A DNA stretch of 60,763 bases from Bacteroidota bacterium (GTDB lineage: Bacteria > Bacteroidota > Bacteroidia > 2-12-FULL-35-15), in contig PLYN01000002.1 in assembly GCA_003151815.1 (NCBI GenBank), positions 1 to 60,763 of the forward strand, in the 5' to 3' direction. Shown one piece after another: positions 15,145 through 23,780 of the stretch; within the stretch, counting starts at the first letter, position 1; each line of letters opens with the position of its first letter. Position numbers and translations under genes: made by a program. Under the pieces are notes generated by a model. It made no database searches and was not told the origin of the DNA. It was given only the letters and a program-made list of their open reading frames with translations.

Positions 15145-16758
15145 ATGGAAAATAAAAGAAAACAAGAGTTAGAACAATTAGGATTGAGCAATATTAACAA
15201 TGCTTTTTGGAATTTAACCGTTCCGGCTTTGGTGGAAAAAACTATCTCATTAGGACAAGGTGTATTAACGATTACAGGCGCATTAGCTTGTGATACAGGT
15301 GAATTTACCGGACGTTCCCCAAAAGATAAATTTGTCGTTTTTGATGAAACTACTAAAAAAACTATTTGGTGGGGAGATGTAAATAATCAAATTTCGATAG
15401 ACACTTTCAGGAAAATTCATGAACGAATGAATGCGTATTTAATTGGCAGAGATATTTATATAAAGGATGCCTATGCTTGCGCATCCGATAAATACAAACT
15501 TAACATCCGGATTATTACAGAGTATCCATGGCAAAATTTATTTGCACATAATTTATTTTTACGTCCTACCGAATCAGAATTGAAAAACTTTAGTCCTGAG
15601 TGGACAATTTTATGCGTACCCGGCTTTAAAGCTGATCCTAAAGTTGATTTTACTCGTGCTCATAATTTTACAATCATCAACTTCACCTTAAAAACAATTT
15701 TAATTGGAGGTTCAGCTTATACAGGCGAAATTAAAAAAGGAATTTTTACGGTATTAAATTATTTATTACCTATAAAGCACAAAGCTTTATCAATGCATTG
15801 TTCCGCAAATATTGGCAAAGATGGTGATACTTCAGTATTCTTCGGTTTGTCAGGAACAGGTAAGACAACACTATCTGCTGATCCCAATCGTATATTAATT
15901 GGTGACGATGAGCATGGTTGGGACGATGACTCTGTATTTAATTTTGAAGGTGGATGCTATGCAAAATGTGTTAACCTGAGTCAGGAAAAAGAGCCACAAA
16001 TTTTTAGTGCGATCAAGTTTGGTACGCTGCTAGAAAATGTTGAATTCTACAAAGGTACTCAAACAGTGGATTATGAAAATGTTACCAAAACGGAAAACAC
16101 AAGAGCTGCTTACCCTATTGATTTTATTGATAACTCAATAGAACCATCCATAGGCAAAATACCCACAAATATTTTTTTCTTGACCGCTGATGCATTTGGA
16201 GTGCTTCCTCCAATTTCTGAACTTACCGTGGGGCAAGCCATGTACCATTTCATTAGTGGATATACTGCTAAGGTTGCAGGAACAGAAGCAGGTGTTACAG
16301 AACCTCAAACTACATTTTCTGCTTGCTTCGGGAAACCTTTTTTACCATTACATCCAACACAATATGCGGAATTGTTAGGTAAAAAATTAAAGGATTCATC
16401 CATTAATGTATGGCTTATCAATACTGGATGGACAGGGGGAAGTTATGGAACAGGTGAGAGAATTAAATTGAGTTATACGCGTGCCATGATTACAGCGGCT
16501 CTGAATGGAAAGCTTACCAACGTAAAGTATCAGGAGCATGATATTTTTGGGTTAAACATGCCTACAGAATGTCCGGGCGTTCCTAAAGAAATTCTCAATC
16601 CTGAAAACACATGGAAAAACAAAACACTTTATAAAGAAACGGCTCAAAAACTCGCTTTAGAATTTAATATCAACTTCGAACAGTATAAAGATGCCGCTAA
16701 TGAAGAAATAATTGCTGGTGGTCCTAAAGTTAGCATAGTTGAAAAAATAACAAAATAA
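15145..16758 (+). CDS. pckA: Phosphoenolpyruvate carboxykinase (ATP)
   Basis: A 537-residue enzyme of the usual family length that converts oxaloacetate and ATP to phosphoenolpyruvate, CO2 and ADP. The kinase-1a P-loop is GLSGTGKTT at 234-242, the metal/phosphate loop is IGDDEHGWDD at 252-261, and the oxaloacetate-binding GRSP lies at 57-60. It follows the oxoamine synthase by 52 bp in the same direction and may share control by the CRP-type operator. Since the malic enzyme 4 kb downstream is broken, PckA may be the main C3/C4 interconversion enzyme encoded here. Confidence 0.97.
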   Translation: MENKRKQELEQLGLSNINNAFWNLTVPALVEKTISLGQGVLTITGALACDTGEFTGRSPKDKFVVFDETTKKTIWWGDVNNQISIDTFRKIHERMNAYLIGRDIYIKDAYACASDKYKLNIRIITEYPWQNLFAHNLFLRPTESELKNFSPEWTILCVPGFKADPKVDFTRAHNFTIINFTLKTILIGGSAYTGEIKKGIFTVLNYLLPIKHKALSMHCSANIGKDGDTSVFFGLSGTGKTTLSADPNRILIGDDEHGWDDDSVFNFEGGCYAKCVNLSQEKEPQIFSAIKFGTLLENVEFYKGTQTVDYENVTKTENTRAAYPIDFIDNSIEPSIGKIPTNIFFLTADAFGVLPPISELTVGQAMYHFISGYTAKVAGTEAGVTEPQTTFSACFGKPFLPLHPTQYAELLGKKLKDSSINVWLINTGWTGGSYGTGERIKLSYTRAMITAALNGKLTNVKYQEHDIFGLNMPTECPGVPKEILNPENTWKNKTLYKETAQKLALEFNINFEQYKDAANEEIIAGGPKVSIVEKITK

Positions 16759-16777
16759 TTAAAACAATTTCTCTAAA

Positions 16778-16999
16778 ATGTTCATCATAACATACAAAAG
16801 TGAATTTATCCGGTTTAAAAAAGGGATGTCAAAAGATGAGGTGAAAGGCATACTTGGAAAGCCCTTTAAAATCGAGCATTGCTCTCATAAAGAAAATGAG
16901 AAATTAATCTTTAAACTAGATAGCGGTCGACCCAAAAGTGTTTTGTATTCCGTTTTATTTACGGATGACCATTTAGTTTATGTTGCCAAACTTAATTAA
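16778..16999 (+). CDS. Small BamE/SmpA-like fold protein (73 aa)
   Basis: The KGMSKDEVKGILGKPFKI segment (residues 16-33) is the helix-turn signature of SmpA/OmlA (BamE-like) domains, followed by a short beta sheet (SVLYSVLFTDDHLVYVAKLN). It has no signal peptide or lipobox, unlike true BamE, so it is probably cytosolic with unknown function. It lies 19 bp after pckA and 20 bp before gcvH, so read-through is likely. Confidence 0.65.
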   Translation: MFIITYKSEFIRFKKGMSKDEVKGILGKPFKIEHCSHKENEKLIFKLDSGRPKSVLYSVLFTDDHLVYVAKLN

Positions 17000-17019
17000 C
17001 AAAAACAAATTTTTAATCT

Positions 17020-17400
17020 ATGAAATATCCAGATAATTTATTTTACACCAAAGACCATGAATGGATTCGCTTTGAGGGCGACCATGCAATTGTAGGAATA
17101 ACCGATTTCGCTCAAAAAGAATTAGGCGATATTGTTTATTTAGACATAACAACTTTAAATGATACAATTGAAAAAGAAAAAGTATTTGGAACCGTAGAAG
17201 CAGTAAAAACAGTTTCGGATCTCTTTATTCCTGTTACCGGAACAGTTATAGAAATCAATCAAAAAATTATTGAATCCCCTGAATTAGTTAATAAGGCTCC
17301 TTACACCGATGGTTGGATAATAAAAATTAAAGTTTTGAATGTGGAAGAAAAGAAAGATTTATTATCAGTGGACGCCTATAAAAAATTGATTGGTGCTTAA
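17020..17400 (+). CDS. gcvH: Glycine cleavage system H protein
   Basis: A 126-residue lipoyl carrier. The lipoylated lysine is K63 in FGTVEAVKTVSDLF. It shuttles the aminomethyl group of glycine between GcvP and GcvT in the cytoplasm. Its partner gcvT is 2 kb downstream in the same direction, separated by methyltransferase genes and DUF167; gcvP is not in the window. Length and motif are standard. Confidence 0.97.
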   Translation: MKYPDNLFYTKDHEWIRFEGDHAIVGITDFAQKELGDIVYLDITTLNDTIEKEKVFGTVEAVKTVSDLFIPVTGTVIEINQKIIESPELVNKAPYTDGWIIKIKVLNVEEKKDLLSVDAYKKLIGA

Positions 17401-17401
17401 A

Positions 17402-17577
17402 ACGGAACTAAAACAAAATCTTGAATTAACGGAAAAGAATTTTAGTATGCTTCTCCCTGAATATTTGAAAAAATTTGCCTGGTAACTTCTCATGGCAACA
17501 ATTTTGAAATTCCGGAATCCTTCCAAAAAATAAAGGAAACAGAAGATGGATCACTTAAATTATGGATAAAACGATGA
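17402..17577 (+). pseudogene. Decayed C-terminal fragment of a duplicated methyltransferase
   Basis: Two adjacent frames reconstruct the C-terminus of a paralogue of the next gene. The first, TELKQNLELTEKNFSMLLPE plus YLKKFAW, ends at 17483. The second, CLVTSHGNNFEIPESF plus KLWIKR, runs to TGA at 17575-17577. The intact downstream gene reads ELNEDNFKKYTDYLIKQF and LVIYHGYNFQIPNSY at the matching positions. The fragment's stop overlaps an ATG of that gene (ATGA), the remains of translational coupling. It is a tandem duplicate reduced to its last ~60 codons. Confidence 0.65.
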
Positions 17578-18191
17578 TAGCGGAGTACCTAAGATTAAAC
17601 ATACCGCTGAAAGATAAAGAATTTGATGTGATTTATCCGGCAGAGCTCAAAAAAATGTCAATGCGTCATTTTACAGAAGTGGAGGTTGCTATTAAAGCAG
17701 CTCAGTTATTAGTAACCAGACCAAAGCAAAGGATATTAGACATCGGAAGTGGAGCAGGTAAATTTTGTTTTGTAGCAGGATCTTATTCAGATGCTTTTTA
17801 CACAGGGGTGGAGTTCAGAAAACACTTGGTTGACCTTTGTAATAAATTAAAAGTTAAACACCGTTTCCAAAATGTGAATTTTATTCATGCTGATATTATG
17901 GATATCGATTTCACCCAGTTTAGCAGTTTTTATTTTTTTAATTCCTTTCAGGAACAAATTGATGTAACTGCAAAACTGGATGATACGATAGAACTTAATG
18001 AAGATAATTTTAAAAAGTATACGGACTATTTAATAAAGCAATTTGAAAAATTACCTCAGGGCACACGCTTAGTTATATATCATGGGTATAATTTTCAAAT
18101 TCCAAATTCATACCGCTTGGTAAGTTCACACTTTAAAGGATTATTGAGATGTTGGGAACAAACCGATAACCCTATTATTAAACTACTTTGA
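17562..18191 (+). CDS. Class I SAM-dependent methyltransferase
   Basis: 209 residues. Motif I is ILDIGSGAGKFC (about 55-66), followed by an acidic strand (GVEFRKHLV) and a motif-III-like IHADIMDIDF. An ATG four codons inside (17574) is an equally good start and overlaps the stop of the decayed paralogue. Substrate unknown; the sequence is not RlmD-, GcvT- or TPMT-like. Its stop overlaps the next ATG (TGATG), so it is coupled with the small downstream gene. Confidence 0.8.
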   Translation: MDKTMIAEYLRLNIPLKDKEFDVIYPAELKKMSMRHFTEVEVAIKAAQLLVTRPKQRILDIGSGAGKFCFVAGSYSDAFYTGVEFRKHLVDLCNKLKVKHRFQNVNFIHADIMDIDFTQFSSFYFFNSFQEQIDVTAKLDDTIELNEDNFKKYTDYLIKQFEKLPQGTRLVIYHGYNFQIPNSYRLVSSHFKGLLRCWEQTDNPIIKLL

Positions 18192-18400
18192 TGAACTATT
18201 CAAAAGATCAACTTATAGAAATGGGCGTTGAAAAACTCAAAAATTTCGGTTTTGTTTACGCAAATAAAAACAATGTTTTTGAAGATGATGTTTACAAATA
18301 TCATTTTAAAAAATTTATGTCTGTTATGTCAGGCCAGAACGAGGAACAGGATACTGCAATAAATGAATTATTTTCATTAATAGATAAACAAGATAAATGA
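18191..18400 (+). CDS. Small conserved-looking protein (69 aa)
   Basis: The true ATG is at 18191 and overlaps the previous stop by one base. The protein is acidic and helical (KDQLIEMGVEKLKNFGFVYA, ending SLIDKQDK), with no TM segment or cysteine. It is translationally coupled on both sides: its TGA overlaps the next gene's ATG (ATGA). Such tight packing suggests a functional partner of the flanking methyltransferases. Family not recognised. Confidence 0.65.
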   Translation: MNYSKDQLIEMGVEKLKNFGFVYANKNNVFEDDVYKYHFKKFMSVMSGQNEEQDTAINELFSLIDKQDK

Positions 18401-19155
18401 ATAGACTTAAAGACGCATGGAGCTTTCTATATCCTATAAAAGTTGATTCAAGATCAGGAGACCTTACAACCCATTTGGAGGTAATTAGATTTAAAGGAAA
18501 AAATGTACTTAATAGCTTTACTGTTAATTACTCTTTTGGTGGATTACATCTAATTTTCGAACAATTATTTAAAAAAATTGACATTGAAAAATATGATTTT
18601 AAAAATGTTCTGATACTTGGCATGGGAGCAGGAAGTATCGTTTCACTTTTAGAAGAAAAATACAAAATAAACTGTCATATAACAGCTATTGAGAAAGATA
18701 AAGTTGTGATTGAGTTAGCGAAGAAATATTTTAATATTAATAAGTACAAGTCTTTAACAATAATCAATGAGGACGCTTTTGATTACACTCATCGAACGAA
18801 AGAAAAATTTGATTTAATAATATCCGACCTCTTTATTGAAAGCAATGTGCCTAAAAAATTTGAGACAAATGAATACCTGACCAACTTAAAAAAAATATCA
18901 ACTGATACATGTTGTGTTATTTATAATAAAATGACCAAGGCTCCTATTCATAAAAAAGAATTAACCGGATTATTTGAAAATTTTGAACATGTTTTTCCCG
19001 GTACAATAATTCATAAATTATATGCGAACAATACAGAAAACAGTTTGCTTTATTATAATACATTACCAATGGCTATAAAAAAATCTAATCCCGTGCTGAA
19101 AAACATTCAAAAACAAGATGTTGCTTGGCCAAATTTTAAACCCTCTTTTTCATAA
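18397..19155 (+). CDS. Spermidine synthase-like methyltransferase-fold protein
   Basis: A 252-residue Rossmann protein. VLILGMGAGSIVSLLEEKY is motif I, AIEKDKVVIELAKKYF is motif II, and NEDAFDY with FDLIISDLF supplies the acidic pocket typical of spermidine-synthase-like enzymes. It lacks the full N-terminal beta domain of SpeE, so aminopropyltransferase activity is uncertain. It sits in the tightly coupled gcvH-gcvT interval. Confidence 0.8.
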   Translation: MNRLKDAWSFLYPIKVDSRSGDLTTHLEVIRFKGKNVLNSFTVNYSFGGLHLIFEQLFKKIDIEKYDFKNVLILGMGAGSIVSLLEEKYKINCHITAIEKDKVVIELAKKYFNINKYKSLTIINEDAFDYTHRTKEKFDLIISDLFIESNVPKKFETNEYLTNLKKISTDTCCVIYNKMTKAPIHKKELTGLFENFEHVFPGTIIHKLYANNTENSLLYYNTLPMAIKKSNPVLKNIQKQDVAWPNFKPSFS

Positions 19156-19161
19156 TTGATT

Positions 19162-19428
19162 ATGATAACGCAACGAATAAAAGTTAGACCCGGTTCATTT
19201 AAGGATGATATTTTAATAGATGAAAAAAATAACTGGACTGTACGAATAAGAGCTAAACCAATAGAAGGGGAAGCCAATAAGTATTTGATAAAATATCTGT
19301 CGAAACAGTTTAACATTAATAAAAGTGGCGTTACGATTGAAAAAGGAGGAAACAATCAATACAAAACATTAGTTATAAACATAGATAGTAAGGAACTCGA
19401 AAAAATATTAATTCAATACAAGAAATGA
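19162..19428 (+). CDS. DUF167 (YggU-like) protein
   Basis: An 88-residue protein from the ATG at 19162; a TTG six bases upstream is possible but unnecessary. The motifs [27 protein letters not shown] and the Ser/Gly-containing strand end are characteristic of DUF167. Molecular role unknown in bacteria. Its stop overlaps the gcvT start (ATGA). Confidence 0.88.
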   Translation: MITQRIKVRPGSFKDDILIDEKNNWTVRIRAKPIEGEANKYLIKYLSKQFNINKSGVTIEKGGNNQYKTLVINIDSKELEKILIQYKK

Positions 19429-20516
19429 AAAATACATCCTTAACAAAAATACACCAGTCACTTGGCGCTAAAATGGCTTCTTTTGCCAGTTATAATATGC
19501 CAATACTTTATGAAGGAATAAATTCGGAACATGAAACAGTCCGTAATTCAGTTGGTGTTTTTGATGTTTCGCACATGGGTGAATTTAGAATTAAAGGGCT
19601 GTTGGCTCTACAGTTAATACAAAAAATAACTACCAATGATGCTTCAATACTAAAAATTGGAGATGTACAATATTCATGCATGCCAAATGATGGCAATGGG
19701 ATTGTTGATGATTTATTGGTATATAGAATAGGTGATCTGGAGTATATGTTGGTAGTTAATGCCTCCAATATTCATAAAGATTGGAGATGGATCACTTCGA
19801 AAAATACATACAATGTGGAGATGAAAGATTTATCGGAAGAAACATCTTTATTGGCAATACAAGGACCCAAAGCAATAGACACACTTCAAAAATTAACTAC
19901 AATTGATTTAAAATCTATTCCTTATTATAATTTTAGAATAGGTGAATTAGCAGGAATAAAAGATGTCATTATTTCTGCAACAGGTTATACAGGTTCGGGC
20001 GGTTTTGAAATATACTTTCCAAATGATGCAGCAGAAACAATTTGGAATAAAATATTTGAAGCTGGAAAAGAATTTGGTATTAAGCCTATTGGATTAGGTG
20101 CAAGGGATACGCTACGTTTAGAGATGGGTTATTGTTTGTATGGTAATGACATTAATGATACTACCAGCCCATTAGAAGCAGGGCTTGGATGGATCACCAA
20201 GTTTAATAAAGAATTTACTTCCAGTAGGCACTTATTAGAACAGAAAAAAAATGGCATATCAAAAAAATTGGTTGGATTTGAAATGATTGATAGAGGAATT
20301 CCTCGTCACGATTATGAAATAGTAGATATCGAAGGTAATCTCATTGGTCATGTAACAAGCGGAACTCAATCGCCTACCCTTAAAAAAGGAATAGGAATGG
20401 GTTATGTTAAATCGGAATTTTCAAAACCCAATGCAGAAATATTTATCAAAATTCGGGATAATAAAATTAAAGCCCGTGTTCAGAAATTACCATTTATAAA
20501 ATCAACTTTAAAATAA
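19425..20516 (+). CDS. gcvT: Aminomethyltransferase (glycine cleavage T protein)
   Basis: A 363-residue tetrahydrofolate-dependent enzyme that takes the aminomethyl group from lipoyl-GcvH and releases ammonia and 5,10-methylene-THF. Visible motifs are [11 protein letters not shown], the folate-binding region DDLLVYR, and [20 protein letters not shown]; the C-terminal barrel includes [20 protein letters not shown]. It is translationally coupled to DUF167. Length is standard. Confidence 0.97.
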   Translation: MKNTSLTKIHQSLGAKMASFASYNMPILYEGINSEHETVRNSVGVFDVSHMGEFRIKGLLALQLIQKITTNDASILKIGDVQYSCMPNDGNGIVDDLLVYRIGDLEYMLVVNASNIHKDWRWITSKNTYNVEMKDLSEETSLLAIQGPKAIDTLQKLTTIDLKSIPYYNFRIGELAGIKDVIISATGYTGSGGFEIYFPNDAAETIWNKIFEAGKEFGIKPIGLGARDTLRLEMGYCLYGNDINDTTSPLEAGLGWITKFNKEFTSSRHLLEQKKNGISKKLVGFEMIDRGIPRHDYEIVDIEGNLIGHVTSGTQSPTLKKGIGMGYVKSEFSKPNAEIFIKIRDNKIKARVQKLPFIKSTLK

Positions 20517-20522
20517 AATACA

Positions 20523-20627
20523 ATGTTCAGAGAGTTACGAGAAAAATATGGCAAGTACTTCGTAGATATATGGCAATATTTGGTAATTATTATTATAATG
20601 ATTTTTGCTGCTATTTTTTTTCTGTGA
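20523..20627 (+). CDS. Single-pass small membrane protein (34 aa)
   Basis: A short frame 6 bp after gcvT. A basic N-terminus (MFRELREKYGKYF) leads into one very hydrophobic helix (LVIIIIMIFAAIFFL) that ends the protein. Positive-inside rules place the N-terminus in the cytoplasm. The composition is convincingly coding and membrane-like. No family recognised; it may be a small accessory of the next membrane protein (DUF983). Confidence 0.55.
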   Translation: MFRELREKYGKYFVDIWQYLVIIIIMIFAAIFFL

Positions 20628-20666
20628 CGATGAAAAATTAATGGGTAGTAAGCGGAAATTACACTT

Positions 20667-21068
20667 ATGATAAAAGGGACTAAACTATACAGCATTTTAA
20701 AATTTAAATGCCCACGCTGTCAGGAGGGAGATTTATTTATTGTTAAAAACCCTTATCGATTAAAGTACCTCGATAAAATGCCACATTTTTGTCCTGAATG
20801 TGGGGAAGACCTGCAAAAAGAAGTGGGGTTTTATTATGGCGCAATGATGATAAGTCATGCCACTACAACCGTAATTGCCGTTATTGTTCACCTGATTGTA
20901 TTTTATTTTTATGGTTGGGAAATTGCTCCAAATGTATTTTTTCTCATCGTTGTAATTTTAGGTTTATTCCCCATCATATTTAGAAGTTCCAGAGCCATTT
21001 GGGTTAATATGTTTATTAATTATAATCCAAATGCTATTAAAAGCAAAATAACTCATGAAAAAAATTAG
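20667..21068 (+). CDS. DUF983 family membrane protein
   Basis: 133 residues. Two zinc-ribbon-like knuckles, CPRC (residues 15-18) and CPEC (about 42-45), precede two TM helices (SHATTTVIAVIVHLIVFYFY and NVFFLIVVILGLFPIIF). This is the standard DUF983 layout. DUF983 function is not established. Its 3' end overlaps the start of the broken malic enzyme by 14 bp, consistent with an operon. Confidence 0.88.
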   Translation: MIKGTKLYSILKFKCPRCQEGDLFIVKNPYRLKYLDKMPHFCPECGEDLQKEVGFYYGAMMISHATTTVIAVIVHLIVFYFYGWEIAPNVFFLIVVILGLFPIIFRSSRAIWVNMFINYNPNAIKSKITHEKN

Positions 21069-22331
21069 ACAAGACGAAGCCTTAGAATACCACTCATAAG
21101 GAAAGCTGGGCAAAATAGAAGTAATTCCTACAAAATCTCATAGCACACAAAAGGATTTGTCACTGGCATATTCTCCAGGTGTAGCTGTACCCTGTTTGGA
21201 AATAGAGAAAAATCCGGATGATGTTTATAAATATACAGCGAAAGGAAACTTAGTGGCAGTTATAACTAATGGGACTGCTGTTTTAGGATTAGGCAACATT
21301 GGTCCGCTTGCTTCAAAACCCGTAATGGAAGGTAAAGCTATGTTGTTCAAAATCTATGCTGATATTGACGTTTTTGATCTGGAATTAGATACAAAAGATG
21401 TAGATAAATTTATTGAAACAGTAAAAATACTGGCGCCAACGTTTGGTGGTATCAACTTAGAGGATATTAAAGCTCCGGAATGTTTTGAAATCGAACGAAG
21501 ATTAAAAGAAGAGTTAGACATACCACTCATGCATGATGACCAGCATGGAACGGCTATCATTTCTTCAGCGGCACTAATTAATGCCTGTGAAGTTGCGGGA
21601 AAAAATATCAGTAATGTGAAAATTGTGGTAAATGGTGCAGGATCGGCGGCGATTTCATGTGCGAAACTCTACATAAATGTAGGTGCAAAAAAAGAAAATA
21701 TTCTGATGCTCGATAGCAAAGGAACAATTTCAGTTGATCGAAAAGATATAGATGAAAGTAAAAAGTTTTTTGCACAAAAAACAAAATTAAAGAACCTTAC
21801 CGAAGCAATGGTAGGTGCAGATGTTTTTATTGGATTATCGAAGGGAAATATCGTGAATGAAAAAATGATTCAAAGTATGGCAAAGAATCCCATTGTTTTT
21901 GCCTTAGCTAATCCTGACCCTGAAATCCCATACGATGAGGCTGTTTCCGCAAGACCTGATATTATAATGGCTACAGGAAGAAGCGACCATCCTAATCAGG
22001 TAAATAATGTATTGGGCTTCCCATATATTTTTAGAGGTGCATTGGATGTGAGAGCTACAAAAATTAATGAAGAAATGAAGTTAGCCGCTGTTTATGCCAT
22101 TGCTTCATTGGCTAAAGAACCGGTTCCGGATTCGGTAAATCTGGCCTATGGAAATAAAAATTTGTCTTTTGGAAGTAATTATATAATCCCTAAACCAATT
22201 GACCTAGGCTTATATATACTGTTTCACCTGCGGTAGCAAAAGCTGCCATAGAATCAGGCGTTGCAAAACACAATATTGAAAATTGGGAACTATATCAGGA
22301 GCAATTAAATAATCGTTTGGGCTTACCGTAA
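21055..22331 (+). pseudogene. maeB: NADP-type malic enzyme (MaeB-like), inactivated
   Basis: The frame opens with MKKIRQDEALEYHS, then TAA at 21097-21099 where family members have HSQG (CAA to TAA). It continues in the same frame as [20 protein letters not shown] and the full catalytic domain. At about 22204 a 1-nt deletion (GACCTAGG instead of GACCCTAGG) shifts the frame: one frame ends in LFHLR-stop, and the other restores [20 protein letters not shown] to a stop at 22331. Fused Bacteroidota MaeB proteins continue with a phosphotransacetylase-like domain after RLGL; here the protein ends at RLGLP. Restart at the TTG at 21157 would give 359 aa of a nearly complete domain, so residual activity is possible. 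Confidence 0.85.
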
Positions 22332-22339
22332 ACAAACAA

Positions 22340-22374
22340 AAAGCCATCTAACATATTGATTGTTAGATGGCTTT
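22340..22374. terminator. Bidirectional hairpin terminator
   Basis: A perfect 14-bp stem (AAAGCCATCTAACA / TGTTAGATGGCTTT) with a 7-nt loop. It separates the malic enzyme pseudogene from the oppositely oriented tRNA-Lys; A/T tracts on both sides allow use in either direction. Confidence 0.85.
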
Positions 22375-22386
22375 AGTTTTACTCTG

Positions 22387-22459
22387 TGATCCCGCTGGGA
22401 TTCGAACCCAGGACCCCTACATTAAAAGTGTAATGCTCTACCAGCTGAGCTACGGAATC
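22387..22459 (-). tRNA. tRNA-Lys (anticodon UUU)
   Basis: A 73-nt cloverleaf on the minus strand. The acceptor GATTCCG pairs with CGGGATC (one G-T), with discriminator A. The D-arm contains AGCTCAGCTGGTAGAGC. The anticodon loop CTTTTAA gives UUU (Lys), and the T-arm contains GGTTCGAATCC. CCA is not encoded. Confidence 0.97.
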
Positions 22460-22501
22460 TAATCTACACTTTAATTACTTCCCAATGCCTTTTTGGGAGT
22501 G

Positions 22502-22531
22502 CAAATATAGAATCATTATTTAATTTTGCAA
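22502..22531 (-). promoter_or_regulatory. Promoter of tRNA-Lys
   Basis: On the minus strand, TTG at 22529-22531 and TATATTTG at 22502-22509 are 19 bp apart, matching the Bacteroidota TTG / TAnnTTTG promoter. Transcription would begin about 35 bp upstream of the mature tRNA 5' end. Confidence 0.7.
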
Positions 22532-22701
22532 AGCCTTTTATAAAATAAACATAAAATATATTTTTATTCCTCATTTTTGATTGATTTTATTGGTGTTGTA
22601 GGCTTTTATAGATTCATAGGACTCTGAGGTAAACTTATATGGTTATTGTGTGCTTATGTCGTAAAAATATAGTATAATTGTGCATAAATTTACACTTTTA
22701 A

Positions 22702-23160
22702 ATGAGCGCATCTTTGGAAATAAAAATTGGTGTAGGGCTTTCAAAGCTCTTGTTTGGCGCATCGATGGCAGATGCTGAAAAAGTTTTCGGTATAGCCGAA
22801 GAAACGGAATTGATAGACGATATTGAAGAATGCCCAACTACTGTATGGTATTATTGTGAAAATGGTTTTACTTTGTTTTTCGAGGAGCAAAACAAGAAGT
22901 TATTTAACTGCGTAGATATTGATAATCCGGAATCTAAATTATGGGGACAAAAGATCTTTGATCTGAAAGAAAAACAGATCATCGAATTATTTAAAAGCAA
23001 AGGTATCATCCGATACGAAACCGAGGAGCATGATTGGGGTGAAAAACGATTGAGTTTTGATGATGTAAACATTGATTTTTATTTTGAGAAAAATAAACTA
23101 ATATCGATCAATTATGGTAAATTAATTCAGGATTCACAAATACTAATACTTCCGAACTGA
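22702..23160 (+). CDS. Conserved hypothetical protein (152 aa)
   Basis: An acidic soluble protein. KLLFGASMADAEKVFGIAEE near the N-terminus recalls BamE-like helix-turn repeats. The C-terminal strands (VNIDFYFEKNKLISINYG) suggest a small alpha/beta fold. It is translationally coupled to aroK (TGATG overlap at 23158-23162). No catalytic motif seen and no specific family recognised. Confidence 0.7.
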   Translation: MSASLEIKIGVGLSKLLFGASMADAEKVFGIAEETELIDDIEECPTTVWYYCENGFTLFFEEQNKKLFNCVDIDNPESKLWGQKIFDLKEKQIIELFKSKGIIRYETEEHDWGEKRLSFDDVNIDFYFEKNKLISINYGKLIQDSQILILPN

Positions 23161-23675
23161 TGGCTCGATTATTTTTAACAGGATATATGGGTAGCGGTAA
23201 ATCTACCTTAGGTGAAAAATTGGCATCCAAATTAAATTACAATTTTATTGATCTGGATAAATTTATTGAGGCAGAATATCAACAAACGATCCCTGAAATA
23301 TTTTCTACTAAAGGCGAAAGCGAATTCAGAGCAATGGAGAACAATTCTCTGAAAAAATTAATTGAAAAAGATAATTTAATTATTGCCTGCGGTGGAGGAA
23401 CTCCTTGTTATTACAACAATATGGAGTTGATGAATAATAATGGAATTACAGTTTACATAAAAATGAGTGTTGATACGCTTATTAGTCGGCTATTGGTTGC
23501 AAAAGAAAAACGTCCTTTGATTGAAAATAAAACGGAAGCTGAATTAAGAGCTTTTGTTAGCCGACAACTTGAAAAGCGAGAAGATTTTTATCATCAGGCG
23601 CAATACACCGTAAAAGGTAAAGATTTGAATGTTGACGAACTTGCTTTGTTTGTAAAGGAACAAGTTGGATTGTAA
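23160..23675 (+). CDS. aroK: Shikimate kinase
   Basis: A 171-residue cytoplasmic enzyme that phosphorylates shikimate to shikimate-3-phosphate in aromatic amino-acid synthesis. Walker A is GYMGSGKST at 8-16, the shikimate-binding DLDKFIE (Asp) lies near 33-39, FRAMEN is near 58-63, CGGGTPC is near 79-85, and the lid Arg is in KEKRPLI. Length is standard. Confidence 0.96.
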   Translation: MARLFLTGYMGSGKSTLGEKLASKLNYNFIDLDKFIEAEYQQTIPEIFSTKGESEFRAMENNSLKKLIEKDNLIIACGGGTPCYYNNMELMNNNGITVYIKMSVDTLISRLLVAKEKRPLIENKTEAELRAFVSRQLEKREDFYHQAQYTVKGKDLNVDELALFVKEQVGL

Positions 23676-23694
23676 TAGTTGTTAATGGTTAGTG

Positions 23695-23778
23695 GTTAGT
23701 TATTAATTGTTAGTTATTGCATCCAGTTGCATAATAATTATTTACTAATAACTTTACCACTAACAATTAATAACTAAC
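23695..23778. repeat. Inverted repeat of TTAGTTATTAATTGTTAG type between convergent genes
   Basis: Perfect 20-bp arms at 23695-23714 and 23759-23778 enclose a 44-nt centre. A related tandem motif (ACCACTAATAACTA twice) lies at 24299-24326. It may terminate both aroK and the convergent phosphoribosyltransferase gene. Confidence 0.6.
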
Positions 23779-23780
23779 AA

